Shown here piece by piece: positions 1 through 7,522 of a stretch of DNA of 45,197 bases (the first letter of the stretch is position 1; each line of letters begins with the position of its first letter). The position numbers were made by a program, and so were the translations under genes. Source of the DNA: Chloroflexota bacterium (GTDB taxonomy: Bacteria > Chloroflexota > Anaerolineae > UBA4142); NCBI GenBank assembly GCA_016215025.1, contig JACRMI010000049.1:1-45197 (forward strand). Reading direction: 5' to 3'. A model generated the notes under the pieces. It saw only the letters and a list, made by a program, of their open reading frames with translations. It did no database searches and was not told the DNA's origin.

Positions 1-135
1 GGCGACAGCGTCGTTGCCTCTGCCATCTTGGATCGCTAGCTACATCACTCCGTAGTCTTCAACACCAAAGGCGAGAGTTATCGCTTGCGCGAAAAACGCG
101 ATGCGCTCTTGAAGGAGGAGGTGCCGACTCCTTAA
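1..135 (+). pseudogene. istB: IS21-type IstB helper ATPase, C-terminal remnant
   Basis: Frame 1 reads GDSVVASAILDR, an amber codon at 37-39, then LHHSVVFNTKGESYRLREKR and a stop at 133-135. This is the conserved C-terminal end of IstB-type transposition helper ATPases, in which the leucine-rich AILDRLLHHS stretch precedes a GESYR motif. A single TTG to TAG change explains the amber codon. The gene enters from outside the window, so the ATPase core cannot be judged. With the stop it is probably inactive, although only about 30 C-terminal residues would be lost. Confidence 0.75.
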
Positions 136-255
136 GTGCTGCGCCTTTTTCAGGCGATTATTAAAGTACCATTTTAGACGACGATAAGTGGGGCATCACG
201 GCGATCATAAGTGCGACATTTTGCACGACGATAAGTGGGACATTTTAAATAGACA
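136..255. mobile_element. Right end of an IS21-family element
   Basis: After the istB stop there are three imperfect direct copies of a motif built on ATAAGTGSGACATTTT, at about 181-196, 203-222 and 225-246, spaced about 22 bp apart. IS21-family ends carry multiple terminal repeats of this kind for transposase binding. The outer border is inferred at about 255 because recognisable coding sequence of the next gene starts at about 256. The left end and istA lie outside the window. Confidence 0.6.
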
Positions 256-312
256 CTAACATCATGGTCATCTCAAGATGCATCTGGTCTCCAGAGTCTT
301 GTATGGAGGTAT

Positions 313-1812
313 TTGTGGGAAGAAACAAACGATGAAAACCACAAGAATTCGCTAGTACGATATAACCGAGAAGATTGTCAAGCCACAAAGCTGTTGGCAG
401 ATGAAATCCGCAAGATAGGAGAATCTGCTCATTTACAACCAAATATCGACTATGTTGACCACCCAAAACAACAAGCAACTGATATGGGTAATGAGATACA
501 TAGCCAGTTTCAAGCGATACTGAGGTTTGCCCACGCAGGTTACGACACGAAGAAGATCAATTTTCGAGACAGCAAAAGCGGTGAAAAACGAAAGGCTGGA
601 GCACCAAAAGGACACCCTGGATATCAAAGACCAATTCCTTCAGCTCAGGATGTCATCCCCTGGGACCCCAGAAAAGTATGTCCACAATGCAATAGCGATT
701 TATTGCCATCTGACCAAACTGCTGAAAAAACCATCATTGACTTGAACTTTACAGAGAATGGTTGCTCAAGACAGATTGTCAAACTAAAAGGTCTCCAAGG
801 GTATTGCCCAAAGTGTCGCAAGCACTACAAACCCGAAAGTGTACATGGACTTTCTCTCTTTGGGCATGGTTTTCAGTCATGGGTGGTCTATCAGCGTTTA
901 TCGCTTCGGTTGCCCTATGATGGGATAACCCAATCTCTGGAGGAGCAATTTGGGGAGAAAGTATGTTTTGGCTTGATCACTCAGATTATCAAGCGACTGG
1001 GCGCGTTTTATGCAGAAACAGAAAATCTGTTGGTTCAGCAAATCCTTGCAAGTCCATTTGTCCATGTAGACGAAACGACAATTAATGTTCAAGGGGCTGG
1101 GTTCTATGCTTGGGTTTTTACCGATGGTCAACATGTTGTCCTGAGAATGACCGAGACCAGAGAGACAACCGTAGTTGCCGAATTTCTCAAAGGATACAAA
1201 GGAATATTAGTTTCGGATTTTTACGGTGGCTATGACGCAATTGAATGTCAGCAACAAAAATGTCTTGTTCATTTGATTCGAGATCTGAACGACGATCTGT
1301 GGAAATTCCCTTTTGACGGCGAGTACCAGGAATTTGTCGCAGAAGTCAAGGCGTTGCTTGTCCCTATTATTGAGATGGTGCATCAGTATGGGTTGCTTAG
1401 GGAATATCTTCATGTCTTTAGAAAACAAGTAGAGCTATTCTATGAAAAGGTTATTCTGGATAGAACTTATCACTCCGAACTCACATTAAAATATCAGAAA
1501 CGCTTTAAGCTGTTTAGGGCAAACCTTTTTACATTTCTTGATCATGATGGAATACCTTGGAACAATAACATGGCTGAAAGGGCACTACGTCATTTGGTTA
1601 TCCAAGAAAATATATCAAGAACTTTTTACAAATCTGTGCTTCCGCATCACTTGTTGCTTATGGGAATAATGCAAACCTGTCGTTTTCAGAACAAGTCTTT
1701 TTTAAAGTTTCTTGTATCACAGGAAAAGGACGTGGATGGGTTTAGAATTGAGAAGAGCACCTCAAAAGGAAGCGGGGTGCTTGTGCCCGCTAAATCGGGC
1801 ATTGGTAAATGA
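313..1812 (+). CDS. IS66-type transposase with RecB/RNase H-like nuclease remnant, 5' truncated
   Basis: This is a DDE transposase of the IS66 type. Residues about 1-35 (including YNREDCQAT) resemble the end of the YprB/TM0106 RecB-like nuclease domain that is fused to some IS66-like transposases. A zinc-finger region with CPQC and CPKC follows, then the catalytic core: HVDET near 253, SDFYGGYD near 301 and NNMAERALR near 421. Nuclease-like reading continues upstream in frame to about 256 (SWSSQDASGLQSL) and then stops abruptly at the IS21 end, so the gene has lost its 5' part. TTG at 313 is only the first usable start. The transposase core is intact. Base composition is clearly AT-richer than the metabolic genes downstream, consistent with foreign origin. 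Confidence 0.82.
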   Translation: MWEETNDENHKNSLVRYNREDCQATKLLADEIRKIGESAHLQPNIDYVDHPKQQATDMGNEIHSQFQAILRFAHAGYDTKKINFRDSKSGEKRKAGAPKGHPGYQRPIPSAQDVIPWDPRKVCPQCNSDLLPSDQTAEKTIIDLNFTENGCSRQIVKLKGLQGYCPKCRKHYKPESVHGLSLFGHGFQSWVVYQRLSLRLPYDGITQSLEEQFGEKVCFGLITQIIKRLGAFYAETENLLVQQILASPFVHVDETTINVQGAGFYAWVFTDGQHVVLRMTETRETTVVAEFLKGYKGILVSDFYGGYDAIECQQQKCLVHLIRDLNDDLWKFPFDGEYQEFVAEVKALLVPIIEMVHQYGLLREYLHVFRKQVELFYEKVILDRTYHSELTLKYQKRFKLFRANLFTFLDHDGIPWNNNMAERALRHLVIQENISRTFYKSVLPHHLLLMGIMQTCRFQNKSFLKFLVSQEKDVDGFRIEKSTSKGSGVLVPAKSGIGK

Positions 1813-1932
1813 ACATTCACATCATCATTCTCCATCTTCTCAACTTTGCCCTGCTCTTTACGGACGAGACTGACTTTTCAAGCTGAAAACTGTCTTACTG
1901 TTCTACTGTGTCACTGTCCACTGGGAGTACCA
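1813..1932. repeat. Gap with ACTGT-type octamer words
   Basis: No gene seen. From about 1895 the sequence repeats words ending in ACTGT (TTACTGT, TCTACTGT, GTCACTGT, then CCACTGG). It directly precedes the start of the first CoA ligase. It belongs to the variable-word repeat class found throughout the window. Confidence 0.5.
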
Positions 1933-3438
1933 ATGCACGCCGCTGATCTACTTACATCTCGCGCGCGACTCTCGCCCAACAAAGAGGCGCTCTACGAGAT
2001 TGCAACTGAAAAACGATACACGTATGCCGAACTGAACGCCCGCGCTAATCGCGCCGCGAATTTTCTGCGCGGAAAATGTGGCGTTCAAAAAGGCGACCGC
2101 GTTTCGATTTACGCACACAATGGTGTTTGCTACATCGATTTGCTGTACGGGCTGGCAAAAATCGGCGCGATTTTTGCGCCGCTCAATTGGCGACTCACCG
2201 CGAACGAGTTGACCTACATTGTCAACGATTGCGAACCACGTGTCATCATCGGCGGTCCCGATTTTATGCCGACATTCGACGAGATGCGCCCGAATATTCG
2301 TGTCGAACACATTGTCACCATCGATGAATACACAACCGAACTCGCGCGCGCATCGAGTGCCGAGCCAGCGCGTCCATCACTGAGCGACGACGATCCGCTG
2401 TGCATCCTCTACACCTCTGGCACGACGGGGCGACCGAAAGGCGCGGTGATACCGCACCGCCAGGTGTTGTGGAATTGCATCAACACGATGGTTTCCTGGG
2501 GACTGCGCGACACCGACATTTCGCCCATCTTTACGCCGATGTTTCATTCGGGCGGCTTGTTTGCATTCCTCACGCCGATTCTGTACGTCGGCGGCAAAAT
2601 TATTTTGGCGCGCACGTTTGAACCCGCGCAAGCATTGCAAACCATCGTCGCTGAAAAATGCACGGTGATTCTCGGCGTGCCGACGCTGTATCAAATGTGG
2701 CTCGCGCTTCCAAACTTTTCCCAGTTCGATTTAAGTCACGTTCGATATTTCATCAACGGCGGTGCGACGATGCCCCAACCATTGTGGCAAGCATGGACGC
2801 AAGCCACGCAGCGCGTGCTTCGACGCGGGTACGGTCTCACCGAAGTCGGCGTCAATTGTTTCAGTATGACCGACGAAGAATCGCTGCATCGCATCGAATC
2901 GGTGGGCAAACCGATTTTTCACAGCGCAATGCGTTTGGTCGATCCGCAAACGGGGAAGGATGTCGCGGTCGGCGAGACGGGCGAGTTGTGGATTTACGGT
3001 CCGCACGTGTGCGCGGGTTACTGGCGCAATACGCAAGCCACCGCTGAATCGATCACCGATGGCTGGTTTCACACAGGCGATGGCGCGCGACAAGATGAAG
3101 ATGGCTTTTTTTACATCGTCGGACGATTCAAGGACATGATCAAAAGCGGTGGCGAAAATATTTATGCCGCCGAAGTCGAAGCGATTTTCCGCGATCATCC
3201 CGCCGTGCAAGATGCCGCGCTCATCGGTCAGCCCGACGAAAAATGGGGCGAGGTCGGCTTGATGATCGTCGTATGCAAGCCAGGTCAAGCGGCAACCGAA
3301 AACAACTTGCTGAAATTCTGCGACGGCAAACTCGCGCGCTATAAGATTCCCAAGCGTATTATCTTCGCCGATTCACTGCCCTACTCGCCATACGGGAAGG
3401 TGGAGAAGGTGAAGTTGAAGGCGAAGTATGTTGGATAG
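1933..3438 (+). CDS. Acyl-CoA synthetase (AMP-forming), copy 1
   Basis: Class I adenylate-forming enzyme of about 501 residues that activates a carboxylic acid to its CoA thioester through an acyl-adenylate. Core motifs are in order: YTSGTTGRPKG near 160, GYGLTEVG near 299, GWFHTGD near 376, then GRFKDMIKSGGENIY, and the C-terminal YGKVEK with the adenylation lysine. ATG at 1933 is chosen because MHAADLLTSRA matches typical family N-termini and GGGA lies just upstream. The open frame runs 29 codons further up, but that part is repeat-derived. It is the first of three related synthetases in this block. The substrate cannot be read from sequence; fatty, alicyclic and aromatic acids are all possible. 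Confidence 0.88.
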   Translation: MHAADLLTSRARLSPNKEALYEIATEKRYTYAELNARANRAANFLRGKCGVQKGDRVSIYAHNGVCYIDLLYGLAKIGAIFAPLNWRLTANELTYIVNDCEPRVIIGGPDFMPTFDEMRPNIRVEHIVTIDEYTTELARASSAEPARPSLSDDDPLCILYTSGTTGRPKGAVIPHRQVLWNCINTMVSWGLRDTDISPIFTPMFHSGGLFAFLTPILYVGGKIILARTFEPAQALQTIVAEKCTVILGVPTLYQMWLALPNFSQFDLSHVRYFINGGATMPQPLWQAWTQATQRVLRRGYGLTEVGVNCFSMTDEESLHRIESVGKPIFHSAMRLVDPQTGKDVAVGETGELWIYGPHVCAGYWRNTQATAESITDGWFHTGDGARQDEDGFFYIVGRFKDMIKSGGENIYAAEVEAIFRDHPAVQDAALIGQPDEKWGEVGLMIVVCKPGQAATENNLLKFCDGKLARYKIPKRIIFADSLPYSPYGKVEKVKLKAKYVG

Positions 3439-3494
3439 TTGGATGGTTTGTTAGTTGGTTTGTTGGTTGAGCAAACTAGCCAACTAACAAACCA
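3432..3494. repeat. Octamer-word repeat with 15-bp perfect hairpin, left flank of S23 cassette 1
   Basis: Starts at the stop codon of the CoA ligase. TTGGATAG-like octamers are repeated about five times. The arms 3444-3458 and 3480-3494 are perfect 15-bp inverted copies (TGGTTTGTTAGTTGG) around a 21-base loop. Related words in inverted orientation recur at 3918-3953 on the far side of the next gene. Confidence 0.8.
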
Positions 3495-3527
3495 ATGAAC
3501 CGTCCCACAAACAATCGGGAGGTCTCA

Positions 3528-3995
3528 ATGCCCTACCAAGACATCGAAGAATCGCGGATGTATCAGCGCGCAGAGCAAATCGGTGATACGATTTGGAATG
3601 CTGTGATGCAATGGAAACCGTTCGCGCAAAATTCGCTGGGTGAGCAATTGACCACTGCCGCAGATTCCATTGGCGCAAATATCGCGGAAAGCTCAGGGCG
3701 TTTTACTCCTCCCGATGCCATTCGGTTTCTGTACTATTCGCGCGGCTCGATTTGGGAAACACGCTTTTGGCTCAAACGTGCGATAAAACGCAATCTGATT
3801 TCACAAGAATTTTTCGATGCACAATTTGCGGAGCTAAAAACTATTTCGGCAGAACTCAATTCTTACATCGGCTATCAACGCACTCGCATCGCCAAAGAAT
3901 CTTCCGCCGATTTCGATACCAACGAACCAACTAACCAACCATCCAACAAACCCAAAAAGGTCACCTATGCCACACGTAAACGCCAACGGCATTAA
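3528..3995 (+). CDS. Four-helix-bundle protein (23S rRNA-intervening-sequence / S23 family), copy 1
   Basis: About 155 residues. The four-helix-bundle signature is clear: QLTTAADSIGANIAESSGRF followed by RFLYYSRGSIWET. The family is named for proteins encoded in 23S rRNA intervening sequences and is related to the Avd protein of diversity-generating retroelements; its cellular role is unknown. ATG at 3528 has a strong GGGAGGT site. The conserved core ends near residue 130. The tail (TNEPTNQPSNKPKK onwards) is encoded by the right-hand word repeat and then by the start of the next gene, overlapping it by 29 bases. The gene and its flanking repeats fit exactly between two operon genes like an inserted cassette. 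Confidence 0.85.
   Translation: MPYQDIEESRMYQRAEQIGDTIWNAVMQWKPFAQNSLGEQLTTAADSIGANIAESSGRFTPPDAIRFLYYSRGSIWETRFWLKRAIKRNLISQEFFDAQFAELKTISAELNSYIGYQRTRIAKESSADFDTNEPTNQPSNKPKKVTYATRKRQRH
3918..3953. repeat. Octamer-word repeat, right flank of S23 cassette 1
   Basis: Words built on AACCAACTAACC and AACCATCCAACAAACC, inverted relative to the left flank at 3432-3494. The array is translated as the low-complexity tail of the S23-type protein. Confidence 0.7.
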
Positions 3996-4773
3996 CATCG
4001 CCTACGAAATCACCGGCACGGGACATCCACTCGTTTTCATTACGGGCGTCGGTTACGGCAAATGGTTTTGGCACAAAGTCATCCCAGGTCTCGCCGAAAA
4101 ATTTCAGGTCATCACGTTCGATAATCGCGGTGCGGGCGATAGCGACAAACCCGATGGACCGTACACCGTGCCGATGATGGCGGCAGACACGGCTGGCTTG
4201 CTCGATGCGCTTAATATCAAAGGCGCGTATGTGATGGGGCATTCGCTCGGCGGATACATCGCGCAAGAATTGATCGTCACGCGCCCCGATTTGATCGACA
4301 AACTGATTTTGGCAAGCACCAATTTCGGCGGCACAAAAGTGATTCCGATTACGCCCGAAGCTATGAAGGTGTTGACTGACCGCTCAGGCGATCCTGTCGA
4401 GTTGGTCAAGCGTGGCATTTCAATTGCGTGCGCGCCAGGATTTTCTGATCGACAACCGCAGGTTGTACAAGAATTGTTGCAATATCGATTCACCAATCCT
4501 GTGCCGCCCGCACAGTACGCTGCCCAAGTCGCCGCGGGCGCAGGGACGATGGCGTATACCGATGAAATCGTCGATGCGCGAATGAAAGCGATTCAAGTAC
4601 CGACACTATTACTTTTTGGCGAGTTCGATAATGTTGTACCGCCAGGCAACGCCGATTTGATGGCGCAGAAAATCGCAAGCGCAAGAATCAAAATCATTCC
4701 GAACACGGGACACATTTTTCCGATTGAAGACCCAGCCACAACTGTCCAGGCAATTATTGAGTTTTTGATATGA
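3967..4773 (+). CDS. Alpha/beta hydrolase, copy 1
   Basis: 268 residues, a normal length for a single-domain alpha/beta hydrolase. The triad is visible: Ser93 in GHSLGG, Asp221 in FGEFDNVVPP and His249 in NTGHIFPIEDP. The oxyanion region is around ITGVGYGKW, where the usual HG is replaced by TG. ATG at 3967 follows AAGGTCACCT. It lies between two CoA-ligase-type genes and next to a KAS III-like gene, so hydrolysis of an ester, lactone or thioester in the same pathway is plausible. Enol-lactonase-like and esterase-like assignments fit equally well. Confidence 0.82.
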   Translation: MPHVNANGINIAYEITGTGHPLVFITGVGYGKWFWHKVIPGLAEKFQVITFDNRGAGDSDKPDGPYTVPMMAADTAGLLDALNIKGAYVMGHSLGGYIAQELIVTRPDLIDKLILASTNFGGTKVIPITPEAMKVLTDRSGDPVELVKRGISIACAPGFSDRQPQVVQELLQYRFTNPVPPAQYAAQVAAGAGTMAYTDEIVDARMKAIQVPTLLLFGEFDNVVPPGNADLMAQKIASARIKIIPNTGHIFPIEDPATTVQAIIEFLI

Positions 4774-4840
4774 CCGCAGACCGCCGACCGATGACGGCTA
4801 CGTTTCGCGTCGTCGTCTGTCAGCGGTCCGCCGTCGGGGT
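4772..4840. repeat. GACCGCC heptamer repeat with inverted partner
   Basis: Four tandem heptamers (GACCGCA, GACCGCC, GACCGAT, GACGGCT) at 4772-4799 are followed by inverted relatives at about 4809-4838. They form an imperfect stem that ends in a T run just before the KAS III-like start. An open frame runs through it from an ATG at 4770, but this is not the likely start. Confidence 0.7.
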
Positions 4841-4844
4841 TTTT

Positions 4845-5840
4845 ATGCGATACGCACAGATTGTCTCTACTGGTCGCTACATTCCTGAAAAGCTAGTGAC
4901 CAATCAAGACCTGAATAAAATCCTAGGTGAAGACGTTGACGAGTGGCTCATCAAAAACGTCGGCATTCGCGAGCGCCACGTGATGGCGGAAAACGAGACG
5001 ACATCCGATATGATCGTCGCCGCATCGCGTCAAGCGATTGAACGCGCGAATATCAAAACAACCGATCTCGATTTGATTATCGTTGCCACCGACACGCCCG
5101 ACTATCTTTCGCCGGCGACGGCGTCGGCAGTGCAAGCAAAACTTGGCGCGGCGAATGCTGGCACGTACGATGTGAACTGTGCGTGCGCCGCGTGGGTAAC
5201 CGCGCTCGATATGGCGGCTCGCTACATTGCCACCGATTCCGATTTCAAACACATCTTGGTCGCGGGCGGATATGGGATGACCAAGTTTCTCGATTGGCAC
5301 GACAAATACACCGCGACATTATTTGCCGATGGCGCGGCAGCCGTCGTCGTGAAGGCGGGCGATGAACCTGGGTATCTCAGCGGCAAGTTGATGGCGCACG
5401 GCGAGTATCACGATGCGCTTGGCATTTACACAGGCGGCACGTATCGACCCGCGACAGCAGAAATCATTGCCGAGTTTGGCAAGCCGCAAGTGCAATTCGT
5501 CAAGAAATTTCCAAAGACATTCAACTCTGATAACTGGCCTCCCCTCGTGCGCGATGTGGTTGCCAAAGCTGGGTTGATCATCGACGACATTTCGCTTTTC
5601 CTGTTCACGCAATTGAATCTTCGCACGATTGAATACGTAATGGAGAACCTGGGTCAACCACTGAGCAAGACACATTGGATTATGGACAAGTGGGGTTATC
5701 TCGGTTCGGCGTGCATTCCTGCTGCACTCGACGATGCGATTGAGCAAGGCAGGGGACCAAAGCGCGGCGACAATGTTGTGTTCTGTGCGACAGGCGGCGG
5801 AATGGCGATGGCGGCATCCGTTTGGAAGTGGACAAGCTGA
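4845..5840 (+). CDS. KAS III-like (FabH-fold) acyltransferase with altered active site
   Basis: 331 residues with the full thiolase-type FabH fold. The N-terminus MRYAQIVSTGRYIPEKLVTN and the nucleophile region DVNCACAAW (Cys114) are conserved. The other two FabH catalytic positions are not: the HQAN motif reads TQLN (Thr255 replaces His) and the HGNTS motif reads WGYLGS (Tyr285 replaces Asn). Decarboxylative condensation by the normal Cys-His-Asn mechanism is therefore unlikely. Acyl transfer or a non-malonyl condensation is an inference. ATG at 4845 is the typical family start; 25 extra upstream codons come from the heptamer repeat. Its place among CoA ligases and hydratases suggests action on a CoA ester. 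Confidence 0.82.
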   Translation: MRYAQIVSTGRYIPEKLVTNQDLNKILGEDVDEWLIKNVGIRERHVMAENETTSDMIVAASRQAIERANIKTTDLDLIIVATDTPDYLSPATASAVQAKLGAANAGTYDVNCACAAWVTALDMAARYIATDSDFKHILVAGGYGMTKFLDWHDKYTATLFADGAAAVVVKAGDEPGYLSGKLMAHGEYHDALGIYTGGTYRPATAEIIAEFGKPQVQFVKKFPKTFNSDNWPPLVRDVVAKAGLIIDDISLFLFTQLNLRTIEYVMENLGQPLSKTHWIMDKWGYLGSACIPAALDDAIEQGRGPKRGDNVVFCATGGGMAMAASVWKWTS

Positions 5841-5880
5841 AGGATGAAGGCGGAAGGATGAAATTTCATCCTTTGGAGGA
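5840..5880. repeat. GAAGGAT heptamer repeat with 20-bp palindrome
   Basis: GAAGGAT, GAAGGCG, GAAGGAT and then a perfect palindrome at 5854-5873 (AAGGATGAAATTTCATCCTT). It begins right after the KAS III-like stop and runs into the GGAGGA ribosome site of the next gene. Confidence 0.75.
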
Positions 5881-5883
5881 ACG

Positions 5884-7428
5884 ATGTACATTGGCGATTA
5901 TCTCGGACGGCGCGCGATCTACTCGCCTGACAAGCTCGCAATTATCGATTACGGCAAAAATCCCGAATGGCGCTTGACGTATCGTCAGATGAACGAACGC
6001 GCGAACAAACTGGCGAATTATTTCAAGAGCATTGGCGTGAGCAAAGGTGATCGCGTGGCGATTTTTGCGCGCGATGGCGTCGAACATCTCGATACATTTT
6101 TTGCGTGCGCGAAACTCGGTGCGATTCACACCGCATTCAATTGGCGCTTGCATTGGCGCGAAGCCGTCGACATCGTCGAAAATACAATGCCGAAAGTAAT
6201 GATTTACTCAGACGATTTCAAATCGATCATCGCCGAAATCGAAAACGCAACACGCAACACGCAACACGCGATTCGCAATTACATTCATATCGAAGGCAAA
6301 GGCATCGAGGGCGGCAGGCATTTTGAATCGACATTGCAAAGCGGCGCGACGACACCTGTCACTTGCGAAGCGCTCGAAGCGGAAAACATCGCCGCGTTGA
6401 TTTTTACGGGCGGGACGACGGGACTACCGAAAGCCGCGCAGGTTTCGCATCGAATGATTGCGTGGAACACGCTCAACACCGTGATTCACGACGTAACACA
6501 CAACGACACGTATCTCAACGTCTTTCCGATGTTCCACACAGGCGGCTTGTTCGTCTACACGTTACCGCAAGTGATTTTCGGCGGCACGACGATTCTGATT
6601 CGCGCATTCGATCCCGCGCTGGTCTTGTCGCTTATCGAAAAAGAAAAGGTGACGATTTTCGGCGGCGTGCCTGCGATGTATCAGATGATGACGCAAGCCG
6701 AGAACTGGGCTCAGGTGAATTTGTCGTCGTTGCGATTTTGCACCAGCGGTGGCGCACCTCTGCCAGTCCCGCTCGTCGAAAAGTACACAAAAGAAAAAGG
6801 GATTCGCTTTAAGCAAGGTTTTGGCATGACCGAGTTCGGTCCTGGGATTTTTGCGCTCGCGCCCGAAGACGCGATTCGCAAAGCGGGGTCGATTGGTCGC
6901 CCGAACTTTTTCGTCGATGCGCGCGTGGTGGATGACAACAATCAGCCGCTCGGTCCAAATGAAATTGGCGAACTTGTTCTGAAAGGACCATCGTACTCAT
7001 CGGGCTATTTCAACAATCCCGCAGCGAGTAAGGACGCAGTCGATGCCGAGGGTTGGTTTCACACAGGCGATTTGGCAAAGTACGACGACGAATGGTACTT
7101 TTATATTGTCGACCGCAAGAAGGACATGTTTCTCAGCGGCGGCGAAAACGTGTATCCCGTCGAAATCGAAAAAGCGTTGTATCAGCACCCCGCCGTTCAC
7201 ATGTGTGCCGTCATCGGCGTGCCCGATGCGAAATGGGGTGAAGTCGGCAAAGCAATCGTCGTACTGAAACCTGGGATGCAAGCGACCGAACAAGAATTGC
7301 TCGATCATTGCCGCGCGAATCTTGCGGGATACAAAGTGCCAAAATCGGTTGTGTTTGTCGATGCGTTACCGATTTCATCGGCGGGAAAAATTTTGAAAAG
7401 GGAACTAAAGGCACTTTACGGGAAATAA
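5884..7428 (+). CDS. Acyl-CoA synthetase (AMP-forming), copy 2
   Basis: 514 residues. The phosphate-binding loop reads IFTGGTTGLPKAA near 175; TGG for the usual TSG and KAA for KGA are mild variants. Further motifs are GFGMTEFGPG, GWFHTGD, DRKKDMFLSGGENVYPVEIE and the C-terminal SSAGKILKREL lysine region, so the enzyme looks complete. ATG at 5884 has an excellent GGAGGA site. An insertion near residues 119-132 (NATRNTQHAIRN) is encoded by ACGCAAC heptamers and is absent from the two sister enzymes. It probably activates a related acid, or a later intermediate, of the pathway served by copies 1 and 3. Confidence 0.88.
   Translation: MYIGDYLGRRAIYSPDKLAIIDYGKNPEWRLTYRQMNERANKLANYFKSIGVSKGDRVAIFARDGVEHLDTFFACAKLGAIHTAFNWRLHWREAVDIVENTMPKVMIYSDDFKSIIAEIENATRNTQHAIRNYIHIEGKGIEGGRHFESTLQSGATTPVTCEALEAENIAALIFTGGTTGLPKAAQVSHRMIAWNTLNTVIHDVTHNDTYLNVFPMFHTGGLFVYTLPQVIFGGTTILIRAFDPALVLSLIEKEKVTIFGGVPAMYQMMTQAENWAQVNLSSLRFCTSGGAPLPVPLVEKYTKEKGIRFKQGFGMTEFGPGIFALAPEDAIRKAGSIGRPNFFVDARVVDDNNQPLGPNEIGELVLKGPSYSSGYFNNPAASKDAVDAEGWFHTGDLAKYDDEWYFYIVDRKKDMFLSGGENVYPVEIEKALYQHPAVHMCAVIGVPDAKWGEVGKAIVVLKPGMQATEQELLDHCRANLAGYKVPKSVVFVDALPISSAGKILKRELKALYGK
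6245..6279. repeat. ACGCAAC heptamer array inside CoA ligase 2
   Basis: Three perfect tandem heptamers at 6245-6251, 6252-6258 and 6259-6265, followed by degenerate units (ACGCGAT, TCGCAAT). The array is read in frame and lies between the first Rossmann-like part and the phosphate-binding loop of the enzyme. Confidence 0.8.
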
Positions 7429-7505
7429 GGGAATACTACTTCCCTCAGTTCCCTTGTTTCCTTCAGTTCCTTCGGAATGGAATCGAAGGAAATAAGGGAA
7501 ATCGA
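7429..7505. repeat. Nine-base-word repeat, empty counterpart of S23 cassette 2 flanks
   Basis: Nonamer-like words (TTCCCTCAG, TTCCCTTGT, TTCCTTCAG) are followed by inverted ones (AAGGAAATA, AGGGAAATC). The 17-base string AAGGAAATAAGGGAAAT at 7486-7502 recurs exactly, inverted, at 15906-15922 beside the second S23-type gene. No gene lies inside this copy. Confidence 0.75.
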
Positions 7506-7522
7506 AAAATTTGGAGGTCAAA

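Noticed and set aside
3528..3995. Remnant of a 23S rRNA intervening sequence
   Set aside because: No rRNA sequence adjoins either S23-type gene; both lie in protein-coding operons.
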